The notes: generated from the letters alone by a model not told the origin. A stretch of DNA of 64,000 nucleotides from UBA9926 sp038131595 (GCA_038131595.1 JAYPPR010000008.1:1966948-2030947); one strand, 5' to 3'. Positions 36,321 through 45,666 are shown, numbered from the stretch's first letter. Program-made: numbers and translations.

Positions 36321-37535
36321 CTACGCCGCCAGAGATAAAAAGAATCCAGCGATCGCTGCACTCATCAAATTGGCGAGGGTAGCAGCGAGCAGTGCACGTA
36401 ACCCAAGGGTTGAAATGTCATGGCGCCGTGTTGGCGCGAGGGCGCCAAGTCCTCCCAGCAAAATGGCGATTGATGAGAAGTTGGCAAAGCCGCACAAAGC
36501 AAAGGTTACGATCGCTTGGGTAATGGGCTGCATGTCATCCATCCTGGCCAAGAAATCAACGTAAGCAACGAATTCGTTGAGTACTAATTTCTGCCCGATG
36601 AGGCTGCCGGCGATAGCCGCCTCACTCCAAGGCACGCCAAGAAGAAATGCGAGTGGCTGGAGTAGCCAGCCGAGAAGCGATTGAATGGTTACACCGTCAT
36701 AGCCGATCAGGCCCGCAGCCCAGCCTAAAAGGCCGTTCAGTGCGGCAATCAGAGAGATAAAAGCAAGGAGCATAGCGCCGACGGCAGCGGCCATTTGCAG
36801 CCCGGTCATTGCGCCACTTGCTGCCGCGTCAAAGACGTTGGTGTAGTCCCCTTCCTCGTCTTTCATCGAGGGGTCAAATGGCTTCGGCGTTTCCGTCTCA
36901 GGCATCACAATCTTGGCCATCATGAGCCCCCCCGGCGCGGCCATGACGCTGGCAGCCAGTAAGTATTTCACCTCGATGCCGAGCGCGGCGTAGCCGGCCA
37001 TGACCGAACCGGCGATGGAAGACAGGCCGCCAACCATGACTGCGAATAGTTCTGATCGAGTCATCCCTGCGATATAGGGTCGAACAACGAGGGGTGCTTC
37101 TGTTTGGCCAACAAAAATGTTGGCCGCAGCAGCCATAGACTCGGAATGGCTGGTTCGTATGAGTTTTTTAAGGGCGCCCCCGATGACTGCGACAACCCAC
37201 TGCATAACACCCAAATAGTAGAGCACCGCGATCATCGAGGAGAAAAAGATGATGACAGGTAAGACGTTGAAGGCGAAGACAAAGCCGATGTTGTCGCCTA
37301 CTACACCGCCAAATAAGAAGTCGATGCCTGCTCGGCTGTAATTGAGTAGCGCGATCACCTTCTGAGCGAGAAAGTCCAGGAGCTCCTTACCAAGCGGGAC
37401 GTAAAGTACGATCCCGCCTAAGCCGGCCTGTAGTAAAAATGCGCCTAATACTGTTCGCTTGTCGATGAGGCCCCGCTTAGCTGACAGTGCGAAAGCCGCG
37501 AGTGCGATGAGTGCAATGCCCAGAAGGCTAATCAT
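36321..37535 (-). CDS. NupC/CNT family nucleoside transporter
   Basis: A 404-residue concentrative nucleoside transporter with about ten membrane segments. Family motifs include VFAFNVLPVIIFFSSMIAVLYYLGVMQW, FVGQTEAPLVVRPYI, MTRSELFAVMVGGLSSIAGSVMAGYAALG and LNEFVAYVDF, with FALCGFANFSSIAILLGGLG near the C-terminus. It imports nucleosides with Na+ or H+. It is the first gene of a two-gene unit with the IPNS-like dioxygenase. The exported 5'-nucleotidase at 26500 could supply its substrate. Substrate preference (pyrimidine or purine) is not determined. Confidence 0.92.
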   Translation of the reverse strand: MISLLGIALIALAAFALSAKRGLIDKRTVLGAFLLQAGLGGIVLYVPLGKELLDFLAQKVIALLNYSRAGIDFLFGGVVGDNIGFVFAFNVLPVIIFFSSMIAVLYYLGVMQWVVAVIGGALKKLIRTSHSESMAAAANIFVGQTEAPLVVRPYIAGMTRSELFAVMVGGLSSIAGSVMAGYAALGIEVKYLLAASVMAAPGGLMMAKIVMPETETPKPFDPSMKDEEGDYTNVFDAAASGAMTGLQMAAAVGAMLLAFISLIAALNGLLGWAAGLIGYDGVTIQSLLGWLLQPLAFLLGVPWSEAAIAGSLIGQKLVLNEFVAYVDFLARMDDMQPITQAIVTFALCGFANFSSIAILLGGLGALAPTRRHDISTLGLRALLAATLANLMSAAIAGFFLSLAA

Positions 37536-37650
37536 GCTGGGTGGCCCTAAAAATATGAGCGATGATAGCAGTGTGGGCAGCTACGTGCGATGGCTTTGAC
37601 CCGCTCTGTAAGGCGGTGATACGTTGTGAGCGAAACGGAGGGGACATTTC

Positions 37651-38745
37651 ATGTTATCGAAAGGCGACGATTATCCAATTCATCAAACGCCGGAGCCCAT
37701 TGCTTATGTTGCTGGGCAACGGAACTTTTATGATCGCTATTTCTTCAACGGCTATGATGCGGCCGGTGAAAAGTTTTTTGCCTTCGCACTCGGGGTCTAC
37801 CCCTATCTTGATGTGATGGACGCGGCATTCTCATTTGTATTCGATGGCGTCCAGCACAACGTTTTAGCGTCAAAAGTGATGGGCTTAGAGCGCCTCGATT
37901 TATCTATTGGGCCACTCTCGCTTGAAGTCGTGGAGCCGCTTCAAACCCTTCGTATTGCCTGTGACGACCAAGAAAGCGGCGTCAAAGCGGACCTAACTTT
38001 CCATGCGTTTATCCCCGCTCACGAAGAGCCCAGGTTCACCAGACGAGTAGGGTCCCAGTTGATGATGGATGTCACTCGGATGATGCAAAACGGCACCTGG
38101 TCAGGGTGGGTAGAGGTCGATGGCGTTCGCCATGAGGTTCAGCCCGGAGCATTTCAGGGCACAAGAGACCGATCGTGGGGCCTGCGCACTGTAGGATTAC
38201 CCGATGCTCAACCCAACCCGGCGGCCACAGGGTTTCAGTTTTTTTGGATCTGGGCACCGATGAACTTTGAGAACTTCAGCATTCACTATTTCGTCAATCA
38301 AGATGAATCCGGCGAAGCTTGGAATGAAAATGGGGTGCTCGTGCCAAAGTATGGCGGCGGTGATGAGGTAACCCTTAAGTCTCTTGAGTATCATCAGGAT
38401 TACCAACCGGGGACGCGGCACGCTAGCGGAGCGGTTATCAAGATGGCCTCAGAGGACGATGAATTTCGTATTGAGCTGACACCGAAGTGGTCCTTTTACA
38501 TGAAAGGGTTAGGGTACGGGCACGAGACCTTCCGGCATGGGAGTTACCATGGCGCGCTTGACGTCTTGCGAGAGCGCTTAGTGTTAAGTGATATGGGGCC
38601 CGAGAACCTGCATATTCAAGCAATGTGCGACGTTGTCCTTACAACTAAGCGGGGTCAAGAAAAGGGTCAGGGCGTTTTGGAGCAGCTAGTCATTGGACCT
38701 CATGCGCCATCTGGCTTTTCTGGCATGATGGATTTCGCTTCCTGA
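37651..38745 (+). CDS. Uncharacterised 364-aa protein, lipocalin/AttH-like appearance
   Basis: No confident family assignment. The protein is rich in beta-strand patterns and Trp/Tyr (AYVAGQRNFYDRYFFNGYDAAGEKFF, AFSFVFDGVQHNV, GTWSGWVEVDGVRHEV, GTRDRSWGLRTVG, FQFFWIWAPMNFENFSIHYFVNQDE). This pattern, with RDRSWG and WxGWxEVdG, resembles the two-domain lipocalin-like hydroxyneurosporene synthase/AttH group and related DUFs of marine proteobacteria that sit among lipid or steroid catabolic genes. There is no signal peptide. ATG 37651 has GGAGGGG upstream. It stands alone, divergent from nupC. The function is unknown. Confidence 0.8.
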   Translation: MLSKGDDYPIHQTPEPIAYVAGQRNFYDRYFFNGYDAAGEKFFAFALGVYPYLDVMDAAFSFVFDGVQHNVLASKVMGLERLDLSIGPLSLEVVEPLQTLRIACDDQESGVKADLTFHAFIPAHEEPRFTRRVGSQLMMDVTRMMQNGTWSGWVEVDGVRHEVQPGAFQGTRDRSWGLRTVGLPDAQPNPAATGFQFFWIWAPMNFENFSIHYFVNQDESGEAWNENGVLVPKYGGGDEVTLKSLEYHQDYQPGTRHASGAVIKMASEDDEFRIELTPKWSFYMKGLGYGHETFRHGSYHGALDVLRERLVLSDMGPENLHIQAMCDVVLTTKRGQEKGQGVLEQLVIGPHAPSGFSGMMDFAS

Positions 38746-38955
38746 TGAGCGATGGCGTCAACGCTGCGTGCCAGTAGGGCGTTGGAGTCGTTAAGAAAGA
38801 GGCTGCCGGTCTGCGATTTTGGAGGCCTTCTATAGGCGGCGTATATTGATCTGGATTGATCGCTCAAGCCCTCTAGTGATTCAAACTGGCTTATCCGGCA
38901 ATCGCTCTCATTCCACTGATACGCTGTACTGGTGGGCATCAGGCACCATTGAGCA

Positions 38956-39912
38956 TTAGGCATCGGCAATGAAGATGCCTCTCACCGGTGCGGGGTAGCC
39001 CTCGATGGTTCGCTCCAAATCGTGAGGATCGAGAAAATCATCTAGCGATTCGAACGTCATCCATTCGGTCCGCCGCTGTTCGGCTCGGGTCGTGCTGGTT
39101 ACGTCGATGACGCGCGGGTTGCTAAAACCCGCTTCCTTAAGCCAACGCAGGGTTTGGGAGAGGGTAGGCACGCACCAAACATTGCGCATCTTTGCATATC
39201 GGTCTTCAGGGATAAGGCCCTTCGGGTAGCGGTCCTCGTCTGTGACGATAAGGGTTTCGAGAACGAGCTCGGCTTGAGGGCGCATCACCGCTTTGAGACA
39301 GGCGAGGTGCTGAAGCGGTTGGCGCCGGTGATAAATCACCCCCATGGAGAATACGGTATCAAAGAGTTGGACCGGAGGGAGATCTTCGTCCTTGAGCGGT
39401 AAGATGGCAGCGCCTACGAGGCCCGTTAGCTGGGCGATCGCCTCAAATTGGTAAAAAAAGAGTCGTGTTGGATCAATACCAAGGGCGAGTGCTGCGCCTT
39501 CGTCCACCATCTTCGACAGGTAAAACCCATTACCGCACCCTACGTCGAGAACGGTTCGACCATGAAGTGATTGAATGGCATCGATGAGACGCTCCCACTT
39601 CAAGTCGGATCGCCACTCGCTGTCGATCACCAGATCATTAATAACGAAAGGCCCCTTGCGCCATGGATGCAGCGATTGGAGTAGCGATTTCAGCGAAGGC
39701 TGGTCAGCTATCGAAGTCGACCCAGAGGATGGTTCTATTTGATTAACGATCGCTTGCCACTCAGCGTCGCGGCCATGGGGCCTCGCACCGAGTCGATGAT
39801 CGATCGCCGCCGCATAAGCAGCGAGGTGGTCAGTCAAATGGGTATGCTTCGCGAGCGCGAAAAACCGTTCACCGCGTAAACGTGCATCCCATGATGGATC
39901 GGTCATTGTCAT
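38956..39912 (-). CDS. cmoB: tRNA uridine-5-oxyacetic acid synthase CmoB
   Basis: A 318-residue SAM-binding enzyme. The methyltransferase motif I is RTVLDVGCGNGFYLSKMVDEGA; upstream the family-specific HPWRKGPFVINDLVIDSEWRSDLKWERL and downstream FDTVFSMGVIYHRRQP, with CVPTLSQTLRWLKEAGF near the C-terminus, identify CmoB. It transfers the carboxymethyl group from carboxy-SAM to 5-hydroxyuridine at position 34 of tRNAs, giving cmo5U. Its length matches E. coli CmoB. It lies about 13 bp after cmoA and forms an operon with it. Confidence 0.96.
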   Translation of the reverse strand: MTMTDPSWDARLRGERFFALAKHTHLTDHLAAYAAAIDHRLGARPHGRDAEWQAIVNQIEPSSGSTSIADQPSLKSLLQSLHPWRKGPFVINDLVIDSEWRSDLKWERLIDAIQSLHGRTVLDVGCGNGFYLSKMVDEGAALALGIDPTRLFFYQFEAIAQLTGLVGAAILPLKDEDLPPVQLFDTVFSMGVIYHRRQPLQHLACLKAVMRPQAELVLETLIVTDEDRYPKGLIPEDRYAKMRNVWCVPTLSQTLRWLKEAGFSNPRVIDVTSTTRAEQRRTEWMTFESLDDFLDPHDLERTIEGYPAPVRGIFIADA

Positions 39913-39925
39913 TCGCCAATGTGGG

Positions 39926-40675
39926 CTAGGGTTTAACTGCGAGAAATGTACAGAAATTAATCGATTTGGCTAGCAACGTCGCAGTAAATCCAAGGTCCTC
40001 CAGGCGAGCGATATGTTGCTCGATCGATTCTGGAATGAGCACGTTGAGCAAAGCCTCCCGCTTTTGCGCGATCTCAAGCTCGCTGTAGCCTTGATCGCGC
40101 TTGAAAGCCAGATGCAACGCTTCAAGAATAGGCTGAGTACGTTCGTCGCCGATGACTTTTTCTGATAGCACCAGGGCACCACCATCCACTAGCCCGTCAT
40201 AGATCCGCTGAAGGAGGGGGCGTCGTGCTTGCTCGCTGATGAACTGTAAGGTGTAGTTCATGGCTACCAGGGAGGCGTTTTCAATCGGGTAGTCCGTGAT
40301 ATCGGCCTCGTGAAGCCTCACCTCCTCTCTCTGGATATGGCCATGTAGCTCAGAGCGCGCAATTTGTAGCATGTCTTCCGACGTGTCCACGCCAATAACG
40401 ACAGTGTCTGTCGGCTTCCTCCTTAGCATGGCAGCAATAGCCGCGCCCCTCGAGCAGCCTAAATCGTAAAACCGGGTATTCGCTCGACCGAATTGCTGTG
40501 CGCACATGGCAATGAGGTCAAGTGATGCCTCGTAGCCGGGGACGGAACGCCGAATCATATTCGGAAAAACGGTGGCAACAGAGCGATCGAAGACAAAGGG
40601 AGCGGGCGCGCCCTCTCTATCGGCATAAATCGTGTCGATTGCGTCTGGCATCTCTCTATCGTCACTCTGTTGCAT
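39926..40675 (-). CDS. cmoA: Carboxy-S-adenosyl-L-methionine synthase CmoA
   Basis: About 249 residues from ATG 40675, matching the E. coli length of 247. Diagnostic segments are FDRSVATVFPNMIRRSVPGYEA, FYDLGCSRGAAIAAML, NYTLQFIS, GGALVLSEKVIGDE and RDQGYSELEIAQKREALLNVL. It makes carboxy-SAM from SAM and prephenate, the donor for CmoB, which is the next gene. The start is not certain: an in-frame GTG at 40729 would add 18 residues and has AGGAGG directly abutting it, too close for a normal ribosome binding site, whereas ATG 40675 has only a weak one. Confidence 0.95.
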   Translation of the reverse strand: MQQSDDREMPDAIDTIYADREGAPAPFVFDRSVATVFPNMIRRSVPGYEASLDLIAMCAQQFGRANTRFYDLGCSRGAAIAAMLRRKPTDTVVIGVDTSEDMLQIARSELHGHIQREEVRLHEADITDYPIENASLVAMNYTLQFISEQARRPLLQRIYDGLVDGGALVLSEKVIGDERTQPILEALHLAFKRDQGYSELEIAQKREALLNVLIPESIEQHIARLEDLGFTATLLAKSINFCTFLAVKP

Positions 40676-40735
40676 CGGATGATTCACCAATGAAACGGTA
40701 AATCCTAATGGTACCCAATCTTTGTTCACCCTCCT

Positions 40736-41266
40736 ACGGATGATGGATTAACCGGCCAAGGCCTAGGCTGTGAGCTCGCTTCCCAATCGAGGGTCAGGTC
40801 TTGATTCCTCCGGCTGAAGATCTAAGATGAATTGAAGGTGGGGTTTGACTCAGATCATTGGTCGACGGTGGGTTGAATCGAAAGATTGCTCAACAAAGAT
40901 TGCCCAAGAAAAGTTTGCCCAAAAGAAAGGGTAGCGCTGGTTATATCTGGGCGGCCCCCGCTGGTCAGCGCTGTTGCCGTAGCCAGCGCCGCTGTCATAG
41001 AAGGTTGGTGGTGAGCCCGAGGTATTTGAGGGTAGCGCTGAGACAAGAGGCTGAAACCCGTAACAGAGTGACGAGACTGGGAATTGGAAAGGAGAAGGAT
41101 CAAAGCGTAAAGCCACTGCGGATGCTGTGCATGAGTAAGCGTCATCGCCCTGTGGCAATTGTTCAGTAGCTATCCGACAACGGCTCAAGCGCCACTCGGG
41201 CACTACTCAACAACCACTTAACAATCACTCGATAAAAAGGGAAGCATCCAAGGAGAGGTCAGGCCA
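40736..41266. other. Intergenic spacer with a 14-bp triple repeat
   Basis: About 530 bp between cmoA (transcribed leftward) and the HNH gene (rightward). No credible gene is visible; open frames on both strands have no recognisable features. AAAGATTGCTCAAC, AAAGATTGCCCAAG and AAAAGTTTGCCCAA lie in tandem at 40881-40894, 40895-40908 and 40909-40922. Several AGCGCTG/CAGCGC words between 40930 and 41000 could form weak hairpins. The region must contain the promoters of both flanking operons. Confidence 0.55.
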
Positions 41267-41863
41267 TTGAGTACCAAAATACTGAGGATCAACACAGCAG
41301 GAATTCCAATGGAGTGGATAGGCTGGCAGGAGGCGGTCGTGCTTCACGCTCGCGACCTAGTGAGCTGGTCCTACGGTGAATCGGTCAAAGATGTCTTTGG
41401 CGGGTACTCAAAAACCGGCAAACGATCAGTCATCTCGCTGAACAGTGTGCTGGCAAGCCGCGGGAAAGTGGTTAACGCCGACATGAAGACCAGTCTTTCC
41501 AATGCGACGCTGTTTCGCCGGGATCAACACACTTGCCTGTATTGCGGTCTTCAATTTCCAGCTACTGATTTGAGCCGCGATCATGTTCACCCAGTTTCAA
41601 GGGGTGGGCAGGATGATTGGACGAATGTGGTGACGGCTTGCAAGCGGTGCAACACGCGCAAGGGCAATCGATTGCTGAGCGAGTGCAGCATGGAATTGCT
41701 GGCCCTGCCATACCGCCCAAATCGTGCCGAGTATCTGGCGCTGACGCACAGCGGGCGAATCCTGGGGGATCAAATGGCGTTTCTCAGTCGCCAGTTTTCG
41801 AGCGGAAGCCGGTTATTAAGCCAGCTCGAACAAGACTTAGGCCCTTTCAGTCTGGCCGGATAA
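41267..41863 (+). CDS. HNH endonuclease family protein
   Basis: A 198-residue protein with a complete HNH domain in the second half: CLYCG and CKRCN form the zinc-binding cysteine pairs, and DHVHPVSRGGQDDWTNVVTAC carries the catalytic His and the Asn. The N-terminal ~85 residues (LRINTAGIPMEWIGWQEAVVLHARDLVSWSYG) match a widespread chromosomal HNH group in aquatic bacteria whose job is unknown. TTG 41267 follows AGGAGAGG with good spacing. It has no toxin, antitoxin or methylase neighbour, so a defence role is not indicated. Confidence 0.86.
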   Translation: MSTKILRINTAGIPMEWIGWQEAVVLHARDLVSWSYGESVKDVFGGYSKTGKRSVISLNSVLASRGKVVNADMKTSLSNATLFRRDQHTCLYCGLQFPATDLSRDHVHPVSRGGQDDWTNVVTACKRCNTRKGNRLLSECSMELLALPYRPNRAEYLALTHSGRILGDQMAFLSRQFSSGSRLLSQLEQDLGPFSLAG

Positions 41864-42113
41864 CGGGTTTGGCCGCCATAATTGATCGGTAGGGGATTGC
41901 AAAGCCCCAACGGCTATCGAGGATTGATTAAGACCCTGAGAGGCTTTTCACAAGGGATCTGGCGACAAGGGATCTAACAGCAATGTATTTGTCGGCAATG
42001 CATCTCTAGGCACGGGACCCTCGAATATTATCGATTGCCAACTATCTTAGTCTGAGGAACCCATACAATAAGAGAGCGGTTCGATGTCCGCTTTGTAATA
42101 GGAAGGAGAACAC

Positions 42114-42851
42114 ATGGAACCAGTGATTTACGAGGTGGATGGTCTCACCGCGATCATTCGAATCAACCGACCCGATAAACTGAATGCGCTGGATGAGTCC
42201 GTCATCCAAGGTCTTAGGGCGGCGTTGCGTCGATATGATGCCGGACCAGAACGATGCGCCATTTTGTGTGCAGAAGGGGACAGAGCTTTTTCCGTAGGCG
42301 CGGATATTAAAAATGCGCCCAAAGAAATGTGGCAGGGTGTGCCTGGAGTTGGTGTGGTGACCAACAAACCGATCATCGCAGCGGTGCAAGGGTTTTGTGT
42401 GGGTGGGGCTTACATCTTGGTGCAAATGTGTGACTTGGTTGTCGCCGCCGATAACACAAGGTTTCGGTACCCTGAGGCGCAAGTAGGCTTTACTGGCGGT
42501 TTAATCGCAGGTTGTGCGGCTAAGATTCCGCACAAGGTCGCCATGGAATTCATGTTGCTTGGGCAGGACTTATCGGCAGAGCGTGCCTTTGAAGTGGGGA
42601 TGGTTAACAAGGTCGTCCCGCTCGGTAGCCAGCTTGAGGCCGCGCTCGAGTACGCTCGAATCTTGGAACGGAGCGCACCACTCGTCGTTTCGACGATCAA
42701 ACAATTTGTTGCTGAAACAGTGCCGCGAGGTCCTGCCGAGACTGCGGCTCTCACGCGTGATGCGTTGCTCACGGTCCGTGATAGCGAGGACGGGGCCGAA
42801 GGAAGAAAGGCATTTGGCGAGAAAAGGACACCTAACTTCATTGGTCGGTAA
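42114..42851 (+). CDS. Enoyl-CoA hydratase/isomerase family protein
   Basis: A 245-residue crotonase-fold protein: ALDESVIQGL, DRAFSVGADIKN (oxyanion-hole segment), PIIAAVQGFCVGGAYILVQMCDLVVAADNTRFRYPEAQVGFTGG with the Glu of the YPE element, and the C-terminal VSTIKQFV. It probably hydrates a 2-enoyl-CoA or catalyses a related reaction in the cytoplasm. It is slightly shorter than most members, but the motifs are intact. ATG 42114 has AGGAGAA upstream. A CaiB-type CoA transferase lies next to it in convergent orientation, consistent with acyl-CoA catabolism. Confidence 0.88.
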   Translation: MEPVIYEVDGLTAIIRINRPDKLNALDESVIQGLRAALRRYDAGPERCAILCAEGDRAFSVGADIKNAPKEMWQGVPGVGVVTNKPIIAAVQGFCVGGAYILVQMCDLVVAADNTRFRYPEAQVGFTGGLIAGCAAKIPHKVAMEFMLLGQDLSAERAFEVGMVNKVVPLGSQLEAALEYARILERSAPLVVSTIKQFVAETVPRGPAETAALTRDALLTVRDSEDGAEGRKAFGEKRTPNFIGR

Positions 42852-42987
42852 CCATTGCGGGGCTCCTGTAGGCACCAGAGCTAAGGGGATTAGTCGCGTC
42901 AAGGGAGCCAACAAACCCTAACGACCTGAGCAAATCATGTGCACACCTGGCTCTCGCAACTGGCTCTGGGGCCTTTATCAGCGGTGC

Positions 42988-44181
42988 CTATTCGCTGCCT
43001 GCAATCACCTGGTTGTTCATTAGCTGCTCGATCTCCTCTTCGTTAAGGCCGATTTCTGATAGGACTTCCAGCGAGTGTTCCCCGAGTTTAGGGGCGCCTT
43101 GCCGGGTGCTATATGGTCTCGAAGAAAATTGGGCGGCAGGTCTTGCTTGGCGAATTCGGCCAGCCACGGGATGCTCCGTCTCAAGTAAGACTTTATTGGC
43201 TTTGACTTGGGGATGGTTGATCATGGCGCTACGGGTTAGCACAGGCGCACAGGGAACCCCATATTCCTCGAGCCGTTCGAGCCAATACGCTGCCGACTCA
43301 GTCTTGAGTGCGGCCTGAGTCATTTCCAGCCGCTCGTTGGCATTCAGGTCTCGCAGGGCCGGTGTCTTAAATCGATCATCCTCTTTCCACTCTGGACGAC
43401 CAACTGCATCCGCGAGCGATTGCCACTGCTGATTGGTCATGGCTGACACCGAGATGTAGTCGGTGGTCGTCTCGTAGATGAGGTCAATAAAGGTGGCTGC
43501 ACGAGCTATCTCGACCTCCCGGCCAACAAAGGTTTGGCTGCCCATGTCTGATGACCAAAGAAAGTTAATCACGGCGTCGAGCATGGATAACTTAACGTGT
43601 TGTCCCTCGCCGGTACGAAGTTTCTGCACCAGCGCGCTACTAATCGCTTGCGCCGCGACAATGCCGGTGAGCTTGTCCGGCACAATGGTTCGAATGAGTC
43701 GGGGGCGCTCAGCGTCGGATCCTGCTTGGACGGTGGTCAGCCCACTGATCGCTTGGATGATCGGATCGTAAACGGGTTTGTGCGACAGGGGGCCTTCGTC
43801 GCCAAAGCCGGAGATGGATACGTAAATCAAGCCCGGATACCTCGAGCGAAGCGCATCCTCGCCAATCCCCAGGCGATCGACCACGCCAGGTCTAAAATTT
43901 TGAATAACAACATCGGCCGTTGCCGCTAGCTTGAAGAAAACCTCAACCCCTTCTTCGGTTTTTAGATCCAAAGCGAGTGCTCGCTTATTGCGGTTGTTGT
44001 TAAGGAATACCGAGGTGACGGACTGATTGGCGTTGCCAGCGCCCCGTGCGTGGTCAGGGCGGTGCATGGATTCAATTTTGATGACGTCGGCCCCTTGATC
44101 CGCCAGCAACATCGTGGCTGATGGACCTGAGATGACCGTCGTGAGGTCCAGTATTTTTATGCCTTCAAGGGGGCCGGACAT
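42988..44181 (-). CDS. CaiB/BaiF (class III) CoA-transferase
   Basis: A 397-residue protein from ATG 44181: MSGPLEGIKILDLTTVISGPSATMLLADQGADVIKIES is the standard N-terminus, followed by NNRNKRALALDLKTEEG, NFRPGVVDRLGI, YVSISGFGDEGPLSHKPVYDPIIQAISG (with the catalytic Asp in the YDPIIQA element), and YGVPCAPVLTRS. Class III CoA-transferases move CoA between organic acids. An earlier in-frame start at 44277 adds 32 residues not expected for the family. The donor and acceptor are unknown. Confidence 0.92.
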   Translation of the reverse strand: MSGPLEGIKILDLTTVISGPSATMLLADQGADVIKIESMHRPDHARGAGNANQSVTSVFLNNNRNKRALALDLKTEEGVEVFFKLAATADVVIQNFRPGVVDRLGIGEDALRSRYPGLIYVSISGFGDEGPLSHKPVYDPIIQAISGLTTVQAGSDAERPRLIRTIVPDKLTGIVAAQAISSALVQKLRTGEGQHVKLSMLDAVINFLWSSDMGSQTFVGREVEIARAATFIDLIYETTTDYISVSAMTNQQWQSLADAVGRPEWKEDDRFKTPALRDLNANERLEMTQAALKTESAAYWLERLEEYGVPCAPVLTRSAMINHPQVKANKVLLETEHPVAGRIRQARPAAQFSSRPYSTRQGAPKLGEHSLEVLSEIGLNEEEIEQLMNNQVIAGSE

Positions 44182-44310
44182 GTCACAATGCTCGCTCAAG
44201 TGAGTCAACAATCTAACAGAATTTTCATGGCAGGCGGGTAGGAAGACTTTCTGCAGGGTAAGCGTGGAAAGACCCATCCAACATCCTCGATTGAATGTAA
44301 GGAGCCGAAT

Positions 44311-45666
44311 GTGCGGCCTGGAGAGCTAAAGACTCTGGTTCGTCTGATGCTGCCCATGATGGGCACCCAGCTTTGCATCATGGGGATGGGTTTCGTCGAT
44401 ACCGCGATGTCCGGTCACTATAGTTCGGTGGACCTTGCGGGGGTGGCGTTGGGTGGTGTCGTCCTCTGGCCGCTCTTTATGTTGTTTGCTGGTGTGTTGA
44501 TGGCGGTCACCCCAATTGTTGCCCAACATGATGGAGCGAACGAACCCCATTTGAGTGGCCCGGTTGTCCAGCAAGCGCTGCTATTGGCGGCGATTCTGGG
44601 CATTGTACTGGCGTCAGCGGTCACCCAAGCACATCGACTGTTTGGGTTGTTTGAAATCGACCCCGAGGCTGTCGATGTTGCGAGGCGGTACTTGCAAGGC
44701 GCTGCCTGGGGGCTTCCCGCTGTTTTGCTCTATGTCACGATTCGCTACACCTTCGAGGGGCTAGGACACACCACGATTCCTTTGGTGATCGCGTCGATTG
44801 CGTTAGTAGTAAATGCCATATTGAACTACTTGCTGATTTACGGGGTGGGTGGATTGCCTGAGCTCGGGGGAGAGGGTTGTGGTTGGGCAACCGCCCTGAC
44901 GATGTGGTTTGAGTTGGCGCTCGTCCTTCCCTTTTTGTCGAGGCCATGGCTGCGACGCATTCGCCTCAGGGAGGGATTTAGGGGCTTTGATCTCAGAGAA
45001 ACCTACCGAATCATTAGCATTGGATTGCCCATCGGGCTGACGCACCTCCTAGAAATGATGGTGTTCTCAGTGATCAGTTTGCTAGTAGGAGCACTGGGGG
45101 TAGTGGCCATCGCCGCGAATAGTGTCGCAGGCAACTTAAATTGGTTTACCTTCGTGTTCCCGATGGCGCTCGGCAGCGCAGCCAGTATCCGAGTAGGCAA
45201 TTACGTGGGTGCTGGCGACTATGCGGGTGCAAGGGCTGTGGCGAAACTAGCCATTCAACTGGCGCTAGGATACGCCGTGCTCGCCAGTCTGATCTTGCTC
45301 ATCGGACGAAATCTACTTCCTTTGATTTACACTCAGGATCAGGCGGTCGTGGTGCTAACCGCACAAGTCTTGATCGTTGTTGCCGCTTATCAACTGTTCG
45401 ATTGCTTGCAAGCGGCGATCATCGGCGCATTAAGGGGATACAAGGACACGCAATTTCCAATGTGGTTGTCGATTTCGGCTTATTGGCTGGTCGCGTTGCC
45501 GGTGGGGTATGTGCTGGGACGAGGGATTGTGGGGTTCGACCTCGGCTTGCCTGGATTTTTTGTGGGACTCGGGGCTGGGCTGCTCGTGGTGGCCTTGGTG
45601 GCAGCCTGGCGTCTCAACCGAGTGAGCCGGAGCGAAGTCATGATCAAACAGCTTTCGGAGTATTAG
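44311..45666 (+). CDS. MATE family efflux transporter (first of two)
   Basis: A 451-residue NorM-like transporter with 12 predicted membrane helices in two homologous halves: MLPMMGTQLCIMGMGFVDTAMSGHYSSVDLAGVALG in the first and GLPIGLTHLLEMMVFSVISLLVGALG in the second, plus FPMALGSAASIRVGNYVGAGD. MATE proteins expel cationic drugs or metabolites using Na+ or H+. GTG 44311 has AAGGAG upstream. The PhyH gene begins 3 bp after its stop, so they are translationally coupled. A related MATE gene lies beyond it on the other strand, suggesting an old duplication. Confidence 0.92.
   Translation: MRPGELKTLVRLMLPMMGTQLCIMGMGFVDTAMSGHYSSVDLAGVALGGVVLWPLFMLFAGVLMAVTPIVAQHDGANEPHLSGPVVQQALLLAAILGIVLASAVTQAHRLFGLFEIDPEAVDVARRYLQGAAWGLPAVLLYVTIRYTFEGLGHTTIPLVIASIALVVNAILNYLLIYGVGGLPELGGEGCGWATALTMWFELALVLPFLSRPWLRRIRLREGFRGFDLRETYRIISIGLPIGLTHLLEMMVFSVISLLVGALGVVAIAANSVAGNLNWFTFVFPMALGSAASIRVGNYVGAGDYAGARAVAKLAIQLALGYAVLASLILLIGRNLLPLIYTQDQAVVVLTAQVLIVVAAYQLFDCLQAAIIGALRGYKDTQFPMWLSISAYWLVALPVGYVLGRGIVGFDLGLPGFFVGLGAGLLVVALVAAWRLNRVSRSEVMIKQLSEY

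Noticed and set aside
38700..38969. Minus-strand frame of 89 codons between the unknown protein and cmoB
   Set aside because: It overlaps the end of the plus-strand gene and the 3' end of cmoB, and has no protein-like pattern or start signal.
40850..41203. Overlapping open frames on both strands of the cmoA-HNH spacer
   Set aside because: No recognisable domain, no good start signals, and the frames shadow each other; the underlying DNA includes a 14-bp tandem repeat that keeps frames open by chance.
41267..41863. HNH nuclease as part of a restriction or defence system
   Set aside because: It stands alone beside cmoA and metabolic genes, with no methylase, helicase or toxin-antitoxin partner, and belongs to a widespread chromosomal HNH type.
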